DNA from: Synechococcus sp. PCC 7336 | GTDB lineage: Bacteria > Cyanobacteriota > Cyanobacteriia > Thermostichales > PCC-7336 | DNA length: 64,000 bases | Assembly (NCBI RefSeq): GCF_000332275.1 | Contig: NZ_CM001776.1 | Span: 1,287,268 to 1,351,267 of the forward strand | Reading direction: 5' to 3' | Position numbers and translations under genes: made by a program | Notes under the pieces: generated by a model | Database searches by the model: none | What the model was told of the DNA's origin: nothing | The model's input: the letters and a program-made list of their open reading frames with translations, nothing else | Part shown: positions 55,542 to 63,432 of the stretch, one piece after another | Numbering within the stretch: the first letter of the stretch is position 1 | How the letters are laid out: every line of letters begins with the position of its first letter

Positions 55542-56351
55542 ATGGTCCAGTTCAAACCCCGGCAATACCTCCCCACTCAAGACGAACTGCCCGAAACTGA
55601 CTTTGCCCCTGTGGATAGCGAATTGCAAGTGCTCGCCGCCAGCCTCCTCGGCGATCTCCTCGCTTGGCACTGGCGCGATCGCACCGATTGGTTCTGGGGC
55701 ATTAATTTAGCCGTCTATTACGACCCCGAGAAACCTTCCATTGCCCCCGATGGCTTCTTGAGTCTGGGAGTGGAGCGGCTCCCTCGAAAGGGCGGCAGAC
55801 TCAGCTACGTCGTCTGGGATGAGGGCGAGCTACCGATTCTGGTGGTGGAATACGTCTCCCGCACTTACGGGCAGGAGTACGGCTCCAAGATGGAAGAGTA
55901 CGCCCGCATCGGTGTGTTGTATTACGCGATCTACAACCTGGAGTACTGCACTCGCAAGCGGCGTCAGCCCTTAGAGGTTTATCGGCTCGAAGGCGATCGC
56001 TACGTCTTGCAAACGGGGGAGCCGGTTTGGCTGCCAGAGATTGGGTTGGGCTTGGGAAGCGAGTCGGGAACCTATCGAGGTTGGTCGAGAGACTGGTTGT
56101 ACTGGTATGACCGAGAGGGGAATCGACTCACTGCTCCTACTGAGGTCGCGGAGCAGGAACGACTGTTGCGCGAACAGGAAAGCCTGCGGGTCGAACAGGA
56201 ACGACAATTGCGCGAGCAGGAGAGCCTGCGGGCCGAACAGGAACGACAATTGCGCGAGCAGGAGAGCCTGCGGGCCGAGCAGGAACAACAGTTACGCGAG
56301 CAACTGCTGGACAAACTCCGACAAAAGGGAATCGATCCCGATACGCTCTAG
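55542..56351 (+). CDS. Uma2-family protein with C-terminal coiled-coil repeats
   Basis: A 269-residue Uma2/DUF820 protein. The nuclease-like part (to about 190) shows WHWRDRTDWFWGINLAVYYD, KPSIAPDGFLSLGVERLPRK, WDEGELPILVVEYVSRTYGQ and YYAIYNLEYCTRKRRQP with D...E-x-V at the PD-(D/E)XK positions. The C-terminal about 70 residues consist of a repeated coiled-coil unit (RQLREQESLRAEQE) encoded by near-identical 42-bp repeats, ending DKLRQKGIDPDTL. This tail is common among cyanobacterial Uma2 proteins and may make them oligomerise. Role unknown. Confidence 0.85.
   Translation: MVQFKPRQYLPTQDELPETDFAPVDSELQVLAASLLGDLLAWHWRDRTDWFWGINLAVYYDPEKPSIAPDGFLSLGVERLPRKGGRLSYVVWDEGELPILVVEYVSRTYGQEYGSKMEEYARIGVLYYAIYNLEYCTRKRRQPLEVYRLEGDRYVLQTGEPVWLPEIGLGLGSESGTYRGWSRDWLYWYDREGNRLTAPTEVAEQERLLREQESLRVEQERQLREQESLRAEQERQLREQESLRAEQEQQLREQLLDKLRQKGIDPDTL
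56158..56300 (+). repeat. 42-bp tandem repeats in the Uma2 coiled coil
   Basis: About three copies of a unit encoding RQLREQESLRAEQE, almost identical at DNA level (centred on TTGCGCGAGCAGGAGAGCCT). Copy number changes would lengthen or shorten the coiled coil in frame. Confidence 0.85.
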
Positions 56352-56454
56352 CTTGTGGAAATACCCGTCAAATACCAACTGGTCACTACTATTGCTAGAC
56401 TGCATGCTTTCAGGTGATTGGAGCAGTGCGATCGCCTCCAAATTTTCATTCGCT

Positions 56455-56610
56455 TTAATCTACCCGCGTCAACGCAATACTCCGCTTGCCCAGTTTGAGG
56501 GTAAATTCATCCCCAGGCTTCAATCCCATTTTCTTAGCGTAAACAGCACCAATCAATAAATTCCCATTCTTGTGAACAGAGGCTTTATCAGTGTAACCGT
56601 CCCAGGAGGC
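56455..56610 (-). pseudogene. C-terminal fragment of a cyAbrB regulator
   Basis: The minus-strand frame reads WDGYTDKASVHKNGNLLIGA, then VYAKKMGLKPGDEFTLKLGK and RSIALTRVD before TAA. This matches the C-terminal DNA-binding domain of cyAbrB transcription factors (SVHKNGNLVIG...GLKPGDEFEIKLG). The N-terminal half is missing and a stop lies just upstream, with no usable start. Confidence 0.75.
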
Positions 56611-56734
56611 TTATTAAGCTGCCAATAGTTTTTCATCCTGAGATAAGGGACAACATTACTCGTATTAGCAAGCAGTACGCTATCCTAACCGCAAGCCCAG
56701 CATAGGCCATTCATCCTGACTGAGGAGACTTGCA

Positions 56735-58003
56735 ATGACTGTCACTTTGCAGGACATTCACACTGCTGCCGAAATCGTGCGCGATCGCGTCTCCAATACC
56801 CCCTGTCGTCCGTCGCGATCGCTGTCAGACCTAGTGGGGGCAAACGTCATCCTCAAATTTGAAAACCAGCAATTCACCGGCTCGTTCAAAGAACGCGGAG
56901 CCTTGGTGAAACTGCTCTCCCTCACCCCCGCCCAGAAGGAGACAGGCATCGTTGCCATGTCAGCGGGTAACCACGCTCAGGCCGTGGCCTATCAGGCCCA
57001 ACAGTTGGACATTGCGGCCACCATCGTCATGCCCCGTTTCACCCCCAATAACAAAGTGGAACGCACCCGCGCCTTCGGGGCTGAAGTGATTTTCCACGGA
57101 GATACTCTAGACGAATCGATCGTCTTGGGCTATCAATTGGCCCGCGAGCGGGGTCTTCAAACGGTTCACCCCTACGATGACGAACGCATTATTGCCGGAC
57201 AGGGGACGATCGCCCTTGAAATATTGGCCGCTTATCCAGAGTTAGAGGCGCTCGTGGTGCCTGTGGGAGGGGGTGGCTTGATTTCGGGGAATGCGATCGC
57301 CGCCAAGAGTCTGCGTCCCGACATCGAGATTATCGGCGTCCAAACGAAACGCTTCCCCTCCACCTTCCAAGCTCTGCGAGGGGATCTGGCGGTGTGCGGC
57401 AGTTCCACCATTGCAGAAGGCATCGCGGTCAAGTCCCCCGGTCAATTGACATTGCCGATTGTGCGGGAGTGGGTGGACGACATCCTTCTGGTCGATGAAG
57501 AGGATATCGAGGAAGCGGTGCGACTGTTGCTCGAACGGGAAAAGACTGTCGCGGAGGGGGCAGGAGCGGTCGGACTGGCAGCTCTGATGAAATATCGCGA
57601 TCGCTTTGTCGGTCGGTCTGTGGGGATTATTCTCAGTGGCGGCAATATCGATCTGCCCATCCTCTCCAGAATTGTGCAGCGGAGTTTGGTGCGTTCCGGT
57701 CGGCTGATACGGCTAGATGTGGATGTCAGCGATCGGCCAGGGGGGCTGGCGGAAGTCTCCCGCTGTATTGCCGAAGCTGGAGCCAATGTTGTTGACGTTC
57801 ACCATCAACGGGCATTTACCAGTCTGCCGCTGCAGTCGGTGAGTATTCAATTCGTCCTCCAGACAAGAGGACTGGAACACGTACAGCAGATCGTTGATGG
57901 CCTCATTGAAGCGGGATATCGCGTGTCTCTCCCCCAGCAAATGGATGGAGCTAGTTCTGTAGAGGCGATCTCGACTCTCCCGCACTACTTACAGCGGGCC
58001 TGA
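56735..58003 (+). CDS. threonine ammonia-lyase with C-terminal ACT domain
   Basis: A 422-residue PLP-dependent threonine/serine dehydratase, giving 2-oxobutyrate and ammonia from threonine. The PLP lysine is K52 in FTGSFKERGA; the phosphate loop is VPVGGGGLISG; VAMSAGNHAQAVAYQA is typical. The C-terminal ACT domain (about 325-400; DVDVSDRPGGLAEVSRCIAE) suggests allosteric control, as in catabolic and some biosynthetic forms. GAGGAG lies upstream of the ATG. Given the neighbouring threonine dehydrogenase and Kbl, it may serve degradation rather than, or as well as, isoleucine synthesis. I do not assign ilvA or tdcB. Confidence 0.92.
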   Translation: MTVTLQDIHTAAEIVRDRVSNTPCRPSRSLSDLVGANVILKFENQQFTGSFKERGALVKLLSLTPAQKETGIVAMSAGNHAQAVAYQAQQLDIAATIVMPRFTPNNKVERTRAFGAEVIFHGDTLDESIVLGYQLARERGLQTVHPYDDERIIAGQGTIALEILAAYPELEALVVPVGGGGLISGNAIAAKSLRPDIEIIGVQTKRFPSTFQALRGDLAVCGSSTIAEGIAVKSPGQLTLPIVREWVDDILLVDEEDIEEAVRLLLEREKTVAEGAGAVGLAALMKYRDRFVGRSVGIILSGGNIDLPILSRIVQRSLVRSGRLIRLDVDVSDRPGGLAEVSRCIAEAGANVVDVHHQRAFTSLPLQSVSIQFVLQTRGLEHVQQIVDGLIEAGYRVSLPQQMDGASSVEAISTLPHYLQRA

Positions 58004-58005
58004 TG

Positions 58006-58584
58006 CTAGCTAGCTTCCGATTCGGGGACTAGGACAACATTCTCGTAGAGGCGATCGAGGGGGAGGGCGAGATCGATGCTGCTGAATTGAAGGGTATCGC
58101 CAAGCTCGTAAAGGGTGTATTCCCAGGTGTTGTGATTGGTGCGGCGATAGATTTCAACTCTTTGGGTTTCGCTGGAGACTAATACATAGTCTTGTAGGGT
58201 GGCGATACGTTGATATTGGAGGCGCTTTTTGCCTCGGTCGATTTTTTCTGTACTGGGGGAAAGGATTTCGACAATCAGGCAGGGAAATTGCAGATAGTCG
58301 CTTGCCGCTAAATCCTGCTGATGGCAGGTAACGCTAACGTCGGGATAAAAACAGGGGCCGGATTCCGAAATGCAAACTTTAGCGTCGGGGGAGAAGACTT
58401 GACAAGGTTTTCCGTCTAGATGGACACCTAAAGCAGTAATCAGTTTGGACGCTAAGAGGCTGTGGGCAAGGGTGCCGCCAGCCATAGCGTATACCTGTCC
58501 GTCGATATATTCGTGTTTCCAGTCCTGTTGGGCTTCCCATTCTAGATATTCGGCAAAGCTCATAGAGTCTTTGACGGCAACCAT
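58006..58584 (-). CDS. Uma2-family (DUF820) putative nuclease
   Basis: A complete 192-residue Uma2 protein: MSFAEYLEWEAQQDWKHEYI, DGQVYAMAGGTLAHSLLASK, the active-site strand FSPDAKVCIS...FYPDVSVTC, then FPCLIVEILSPSTEKIDRGK and KRLQYQRIATLQDYVLVSSE, with the D, E-x-L and K positions of PD-(D/E)XK nucleases. It is convergent with the threonine ammonia-lyase, 2 bp apart at the 3' ends. Fourth Uma2-type gene in the window. Confidence 0.87.
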   Translation of the reverse strand: MVAVKDSMSFAEYLEWEAQQDWKHEYIDGQVYAMAGGTLAHSLLASKLITALGVHLDGKPCQVFSPDAKVCISESGPCFYPDVSVTCHQQDLAASDYLQFPCLIVEILSPSTEKIDRGKKRLQYQRIATLQDYVLVSSETQRVEIYRRTNHNTWEYTLYELGDTLQFSSIDLALPLDRLYENVVLVPESEAS

Positions 58585-58842
58585 TGGCTGACTCGGCGAT
58601 CGCGGCTACCTACTAGTGTATGCAGTGGGGTGGGATAGGGGCGAAGATAGTTGAATATGATACTTGCCGAAAAACCGATATACACTATGTAACCTCCGAT
58701 ACGAACCTGTTGAAGGCGTTTGCCTACTCTGACATCACAGCAATCTTTTTCTCAGTGATTCTTCATAAATGGGATCTCGATCGGATTGCAAGCAACAGAA
58801 ATCTTGCTGCGCGTTAAAGCGTGGCATTACTAGAGGTGGCGA

Positions 58843-59805
58843 ATGCGGCTAGAGCAGCTTCAGGCATTTCTTGCGGTGGCAGAATCGGGAAGTTTTCAGC
58901 AGGCTGCTCGCCGATGCAACATTACCCAATCGACTGTCAGCCGCCAAATTCAAGCGCTAGAGACTCAATTGGGCCTTTCGCTCCTACACCGCTCTACCCC
59001 CACCAAACTCACTGTCGCGGGGGAACACTTACTGGGGCGCGCCCGCCGCATTTGCCAGGAATGGGAGCACGCCTCCACCGAATTGGCGGAGTTGGCTGCG
59101 GGCAAGCAAACCGAACTGTGTATCGCGGCCATTCAATCCGCCTGTTCGGACTATCTCCCCCCTATCCTGCAGCAGTTTTGCCACGCCTATCCCAACGTAC
59201 AGTTGCGGGTCACCTCCCTCGGTAGCGATCGCGCCCTCAAAGTCCTGCGCGATGGATTGGTGGATGTGGCGATTGTCATGCACAACCGCTGGATGACCGC
59301 CAACACTGAAATTGCGATCGAACCCCTCTACGACGAACCCGTTGAGGTGTTGATCTCGGCCCGCCACCCGCTGGCCCAGTTCGAGTTCATCCCTTGGCGC
59401 GAACTCGCCCGCTACCCCCAAGTGGTCTTTAAAGACGGTTATGGCATGCAGCGGCTCGTGCAGGAACAATTTCAGCGCCAGGGGATCGAGCTCAAGATAG
59501 CTCTGGAACTCAACACTCTGGAAGCCTTTCGCGGCATTGTCAAGCAGGGGCAAATGGCGGCGCTCTTGCCTCGGGCTGCAACGCTGTCAGCACGAGACGA
59601 TCGCGAATTGGCCATTCGACCCACCGAAGCGCCGCGATTGGCTCGGCAGGTGTCGCTCGTAACCACCCAAGATCGGCTGCAATTCCCCCCTATACAGTAT
59701 TTTTGCAAGCTAGTCCGCCAACAGCCCGTCCCCAAGAGTCGTGACTGGACTGCCGTCGAACCAGAGCTCGAATTGGATAATGCTGAGGCGATAGCTCATC
59801 CCTAA
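58843..59805 (+). CDS. LysR-family transcriptional regulator
   Basis: A 320-residue LTTR. The DNA-binding domain is MRLEQLQAFLAVAESGSFQQ and AARRCNITQSTVSRQIQALE with ETQLGLSLLHRSTPTKLTVA; the effector domain (from about 90) has LCIAAIQSACSDYLPPILQQ and the usual two-lobe pattern. It reads toward the TrpD2-like gene, which follows after about 140 bp. Regulation of that gene is plausible but not shown; LTTR targets are more often divergent. Confidence 0.88.
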   Translation: MRLEQLQAFLAVAESGSFQQAARRCNITQSTVSRQIQALETQLGLSLLHRSTPTKLTVAGEHLLGRARRICQEWEHASTELAELAAGKQTELCIAAIQSACSDYLPPILQQFCHAYPNVQLRVTSLGSDRALKVLRDGLVDVAIVMHNRWMTANTEIAIEPLYDEPVEVLISARHPLAQFEFIPWRELARYPQVVFKDGYGMQRLVQEQFQRQGIELKIALELNTLEAFRGIVKQGQMAALLPRAATLSARDDRELAIRPTEAPRLARQVSLVTTQDRLQFPPIQYFCKLVRQQPVPKSRDWTAVEPELELDNAEAIAHP

Positions 59806-59948
59806 GGGTCATTTGTGTAGCCTAGGTATCGGCATCGCAGTATCGCTGCGGCATAATAGCGCCTACAGAGCGCTGTGCTTTTACGGACTTCCTTGCTGCG
59901 ATCGCGCCAGATTGGCTGACAACTGCTTCACCTTTCCCCTCTGTAACT

Positions 59949-61034
59949 ATGAGCGACGCCTTTCGAGAGTTATTGAAGTTAGTCGGTAGTGGTGCCCATA
60001 CCAGCAAGCATTTGACGCGGGCTCAAGCGGCTGCGGCCACGGCGATGATGCTGCAGCAAGAAGCCACTCCCGCTCAAATTGGCGCGTTCATGATTGCCCA
60101 CCGCATCAAGCGTCCCACCAGCGAAGAACTCGTTGGCCTGTTGGATACTTACAACCGACTGGGGCCAAACCTGACCCCAATTGGTGCCGAGCCCCCCATC
60201 GTCTTCGGCATTCCTTACGACGGGCGATCGCGTTCGGCCCCTTTTGCCCCCCTCACTGCTCTTATCCTCACTGCCGCCAAGTATCCCGCCATCCTGCACG
60301 GCGGTCGGCGCATGCCCACGAAATATGGCGTTCCCCTCGTCGATCTGTGGCAGGCATTGGGGGTGGATTGGACCCCTCTCTCGCTCGCTTGCACCCAGCA
60401 AGTGTTTCAGCAAACCCGCTTGGGATTTGTCTATCAACCCCAACACTTCCCGCTGGCTGAAGCCTTGGTGTCCTATCGCGAACAAATTGGCAAGCGTCCT
60501 CCCCTCGCCACTCTGGAACTGGTTTGGGCTCCCTATCGCGGCGAGGTACTGATGGTCTCCGGCTATGTCCATCCCCCCACCGAAGAACGGCTGCAACAGA
60601 CCTGCCTGCTCGAAGGGGGCTATCGCCGTCTGGTGACAGTGAAAGGCTTGGAAGGCAGTTGCGATTTGCCGCGCGATCGCACCGGCATTATCTGCATTCA
60701 CCCCATGCAGCCCGGACTCGAACCGGAACGGTTGCTGTCACATCCTCGCGATTTCGGGATGGACGGGTCGGAAATTGCGGTTGTGCCGACGGCAGAATGG
60801 GGCGATCGCATCCGGGCGGTGCTGGCCGGAGGGGGTGGCGAGTGGCAGCAGGCGGCTCTGTGGAATGGCGGATTTTACTTATGGCAGGTGGGGCTTTGTG
60901 CGACCTTGGCGGAGGGGATCGAGCGGGCAGAAGCGCTGCTCTCTAGCGGGCAAGTGCAGCAGCAGTTGCAGCGCTTGCAAGGGGCTGTGGAAAGGGCGAA
61001 AGGAGCTGCGGAAGCGGCTTTAGGTGGCGTGTGA
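59949..61034 (+). CDS. TrpD2-like protein (anthranilate phosphoribosyltransferase family)
   Basis: A 361-residue member of the nucleoside-phosphorylase-like family of which TrpD is the best-known member. The N-terminal helical domain (AAAATAMMLQQEATPAQIGA and FMIAHRIKRPTSEELVGLL) is typical, but the PRPP loop is replaced by FGIPYDGRSRSAPFAPLTAL, followed by ILHGGRRMPTKYGVPLVDLW. Thus it is probably not the tryptophan enzyme but a TrpD2/YbiB-like homologue, some of which bind nucleic acid. The mobA gene overlaps its end by 4 bp (GTGA). Confidence 0.8.
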   Translation: MSDAFRELLKLVGSGAHTSKHLTRAQAAAATAMMLQQEATPAQIGAFMIAHRIKRPTSEELVGLLDTYNRLGPNLTPIGAEPPIVFGIPYDGRSRSAPFAPLTALILTAAKYPAILHGGRRMPTKYGVPLVDLWQALGVDWTPLSLACTQQVFQQTRLGFVYQPQHFPLAEALVSYREQIGKRPPLATLELVWAPYRGEVLMVSGYVHPPTEERLQQTCLLEGGYRRLVTVKGLEGSCDLPRDRTGIICIHPMQPGLEPERLLSHPRDFGMDGSEIAVVPTAEWGDRIRAVLAGGGGEWQQAALWNGGFYLWQVGLCATLAEGIERAEALLSSGQVQQQLQRLQGAVERAKGAAEAALGGV

Positions 61035-61636
61035 CAGCAGGATCGATCGTGGCGATTGTATTGGCGGGCGGTCGCAGTCGGCGGATGGGCCGAGATAAGG
61101 CGCTGCTGCCAGTGAACGGTCTGCCCCTACTGCAGCAGGTCTGCCGAGTGGCGTCAGCTTGCACTCAAACCACCTATGTGGTGACCCCTTGGCCCGATCG
61201 CTACCGCCATCTGCCCCTCGGCGGCCAATTCATTCCCGAAGATCCCGACACGGCTTGCGGTCCTCTCGCGGGGTTTGCCTTGGGACTGCAGCAGGTGACG
61301 GCGGATTGGGTACTGTTGTTGGCCTGCGATCTACCTTGCCTGGATGCGGATAGCTTGCGGCAGGGCATCGCGCAGCTCGATCGCGTGGGGGACGATCGCA
61401 TCGCCCTGCTCCACCGCTCCGAACGAGGCTGGGAACCGCTGTGCGGCTTTTATCGGACGAGCTGTTTGGCCTCGGTGCAGGCATTTTTGCACGAAGGGGG
61501 GCGATCGTTTCAAATGTGGCTGGCGGGGGAATCGCCGCAAGAGTGGGACATTAACAAGCCACAACTTTTCTTTAACTGCAATACTCCTGCCGACTGGGCT
61601 CGACTGCGATCGGTACCTCGGCTGAAACGATTGTAG
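61031..61636 (+). CDS. mobA: molybdenum cofactor guanylyltransferase
   Basis: A 201-residue nucleotidyltransferase that attaches GMP to molybdopterin. Motifs: the N-terminal LAGGRSRRMGRDKALLPVNG, the middle DTACGPLAGFALGLQQV, the metal Asp in VLLLACDLPCLD and the C-terminal FFNCNTPADW. The GTG start overlaps the end of the trpD2-like gene by four bases, implying coupling. It would serve molybdoenzymes such as nitrate reductase. Length is normal for MobA. Confidence 0.9.
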   Translation: MTAGSIVAIVLAGGRSRRMGRDKALLPVNGLPLLQQVCRVASACTQTTYVVTPWPDRYRHLPLGGQFIPEDPDTACGPLAGFALGLQQVTADWVLLLACDLPCLDADSLRQGIAQLDRVGDDRIALLHRSERGWEPLCGFYRTSCLASVQAFLHEGGRSFQMWLAGESPQEWDINKPQLFFNCNTPADWARLRSVPRLKRL

Positions 61637-61745
61637 GACTCTCCTAACGCATGGCATCAGAACGAGTCAAAGATTTTACCTGCAAAGCGGTGAAAAGTAG
61701 TGTAGTCTAGAACCACTTTGGTGCAGACCTTTGGAGGCTATCACC

Positions 61746-61997
61746 ATGCCGAGAAAAACAATCTCATTCACAAACGCCCATAACGACTGGCTGAAAGCGC
61801 AAGTCCAAAGTGGTCAGTACACCAGCGATAGCGAAGCGATCCGCGATCTGATCCGCGAACGTCAGAAGCGGGAGAGTCAAGTTGAATTTATCCGTGCTGC
61901 ATTAATTGAAGGCGAGAACAGCGGTTTTAGCGATCGGACGCCGGAAGAAATTATGCAAGGCGTTATCGAACGAAAGCGTGAAAATGGGACACTATAA
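61746..61997 (+). CDS. ParD-type antitoxin
   Basis: An 83-residue antitoxin with the ribbon-helix-helix N-terminus MPRKTISFTNAHNDWLKAQV and the ParD segment TSDSEAIRDLIRERQKRESQ, followed by a toxin-binding tail. GGAGG lies nine bases before the ATG at 61746. It overlaps the ParE start by 14 bp. Its toxin gene is frameshifted, so the antitoxin may be a leftover with a regulatory role. Confidence 0.88.
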   Translation: MPRKTISFTNAHNDWLKAQVQSGQYTSDSEAIRDLIRERQKRESQVEFIRAALIEGENSGFSDRTPEEIMQGVIERKRENGTL

Positions 61998-62281
61998 GCT
62001 CAGTGTGGCAGCCACTGAGGATTTCGACCAGATTTTTGATTATGGTATTGACGAATACGGCCTAAGCCAAGCAATAGACTATACAAAATAGGCTGAAACA
62101 GCGATTTTCCGACCTTGGAGAAAACCCTTTGCTCTACCCTGCCGTTGACGATATCCGCGCCGGATATAGGCGCAGCGTGTGCGGCGTACATTCGATTTAT
62201 TATCGAATCGAGAGTGGCGGAGTTGAGATTATCCGCATTTTGGGACGACAAGACCTCAATCAGGCTTTGAATAACTGCTGA
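61984..62281 (+). pseudogene. ParE-type toxin broken by a +1 frameshift
   Basis: The first 35 codons read MGHYKLSVAATEDFDQIFDY then GIDEYGLSQAIDYTK and stop at TAG. The rest of ParE continues in another frame, LKQRFSDLGENPLLYPAVDD followed by IRAGYRRSVCGVHSIYYRIE and IIRILGRQDL. Removing one A from the AAAA run near 62087 restores a perfect ParE (AIDYTNRLKQRFSDL). So it is a recent single-base inactivation, or an error or slippage site in the A run. Confidence 0.8.
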
Positions 62282-62493
62282 GTATTGAAGTATTTTTTTC
62301 TTGCCTGCGGCCTTGCGGCATCTCGATATTAACGAATATTGCCATTCGACTTACAACGATTGAGATGAGTCTCATACTGCAAGAGAGGCTCCTGCGCTCT
62401 CGGGGTTCGAGCGATCGCCCCATCGTGGGTTTAGCTAACCAGCGCATCCCGCCCTCAGCGAGCGAGCTCGAACGTATCTGGAGGACTGAATTC

Positions 62494-63363
62494 ATGCAGC
62501 TTTTCAATCGCATTTTGGTGGCCGTGGACGCCTCGGGGGCATCCGTTAGAGAAACCAAAGCGCTCTTAGGGCTACCCCGCTACGGTCAAACAGCTGTCAC
62601 CCTGTTGCACGTCGTCCCCAAAACTCAAGTAACAGAGCGGCTCAGTGGCAGCAAAGAAGCCGATGGCCGTGCCTATCTCGATCGCGCCAAAGCAGAACTA
62701 GAGGGTTTTGAGAATGTGACTGTGAGCGATCGCCTCGAAGAAGGAGATCCCAAAACCGTCCTATTGAAGGTTGCTGACGAAATCGATGCGTCCCTGACGA
62801 TTATGGGGGGGCGCAGTATGAACCGGCTGGTGGCCATCTTTAAAAACTCGGTCAGCCAATACGTGTTCCAACTGTCTACTCGCCCGCTATTGATTGTGCG
62901 GGAAGGTCTGATGCCCTCCCCCAATATCAACCGCGTCATGGTGGCACTCGATGGGTCCCAAGCCGCCCAGCAAGCCCTCAAAATTGGCATGGATATGATC
63001 GCGGATGCAGTCGGCCGCGAACTGTTACTGATCCGGGTGCTTTCAGATCGCGCCTCGGCCAGCTATCAGAAAGTTCCAGACAATCCCGAGAAAGAAGACG
63101 AGGTGCTAGCAACTGCAATCTCCACGCTAAAGAACAAAGGTGTTCCCTACCGATCGTTTTACGCCGTTGGCGATCCGGGTCGCGAAATTACACTGCTTTC
63201 GGGCGAGAAGGGGGCCGACCTATTGGTGATGGGCTCTCCCGATCGCCGTCCGAGTATTGCCAAAACCCTGCCCGATCTAGAGCGTCTATTGGGGAATTCT
63301 GTGTCTGACTACGTGCGCGTTCACGCCCAGTGCCCCGTTTTGATGGCTCGCCCGCAGGAATAG
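62494..63363 (+). CDS. tandem universal stress protein (UspA domains)
   Basis: A 289-residue cytoplasmic protein with two Usp domains. The first begins MQLFNRILVAVDASGASVRE and continues VTLLHVVPKTQ; its ATP-loop-like GGRSMNRLVAIFKNSVSQYV is recognisable. The second begins INRVMVALDGSQAAQQALKI and ends in VMGSPDRRPSIAKTL...NSVSDYVRVHAQCPVLMAR, a more typical G-x2-G-x9-G(S/T) pattern. The ATG at 62494 has GGAGG ten bases upstream, so the longer upstream frame was dropped. Probably binds nucleotide and acts in stress. Confidence 0.9.
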   Translation: MQLFNRILVAVDASGASVRETKALLGLPRYGQTAVTLLHVVPKTQVTERLSGSKEADGRAYLDRAKAELEGFENVTVSDRLEEGDPKTVLLKVADEIDASLTIMGGRSMNRLVAIFKNSVSQYVFQLSTRPLLIVREGLMPSPNINRVMVALDGSQAAQQALKIGMDMIADAVGRELLLIRVLSDRASASYQKVPDNPEKEDEVLATAISTLKNKGVPYRSFYAVGDPGREITLLSGEKGADLLVMGSPDRRPSIAKTLPDLERLLGNSVSDYVRVHAQCPVLMARPQE

Positions 63364-63432
63364 AGGTCTCGGTTGACGAGCCCCGAGGAGCCAAGTCGCT
63401 AGAGTAGATCCAGTCTGCTCTAGCGATAGTTC

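Noticed and set aside
58620-58817. Plus-strand 65-codon frame before the LysR gene
   Set aside because: No ribosome binding site and no recognisable fold; probably leader DNA.
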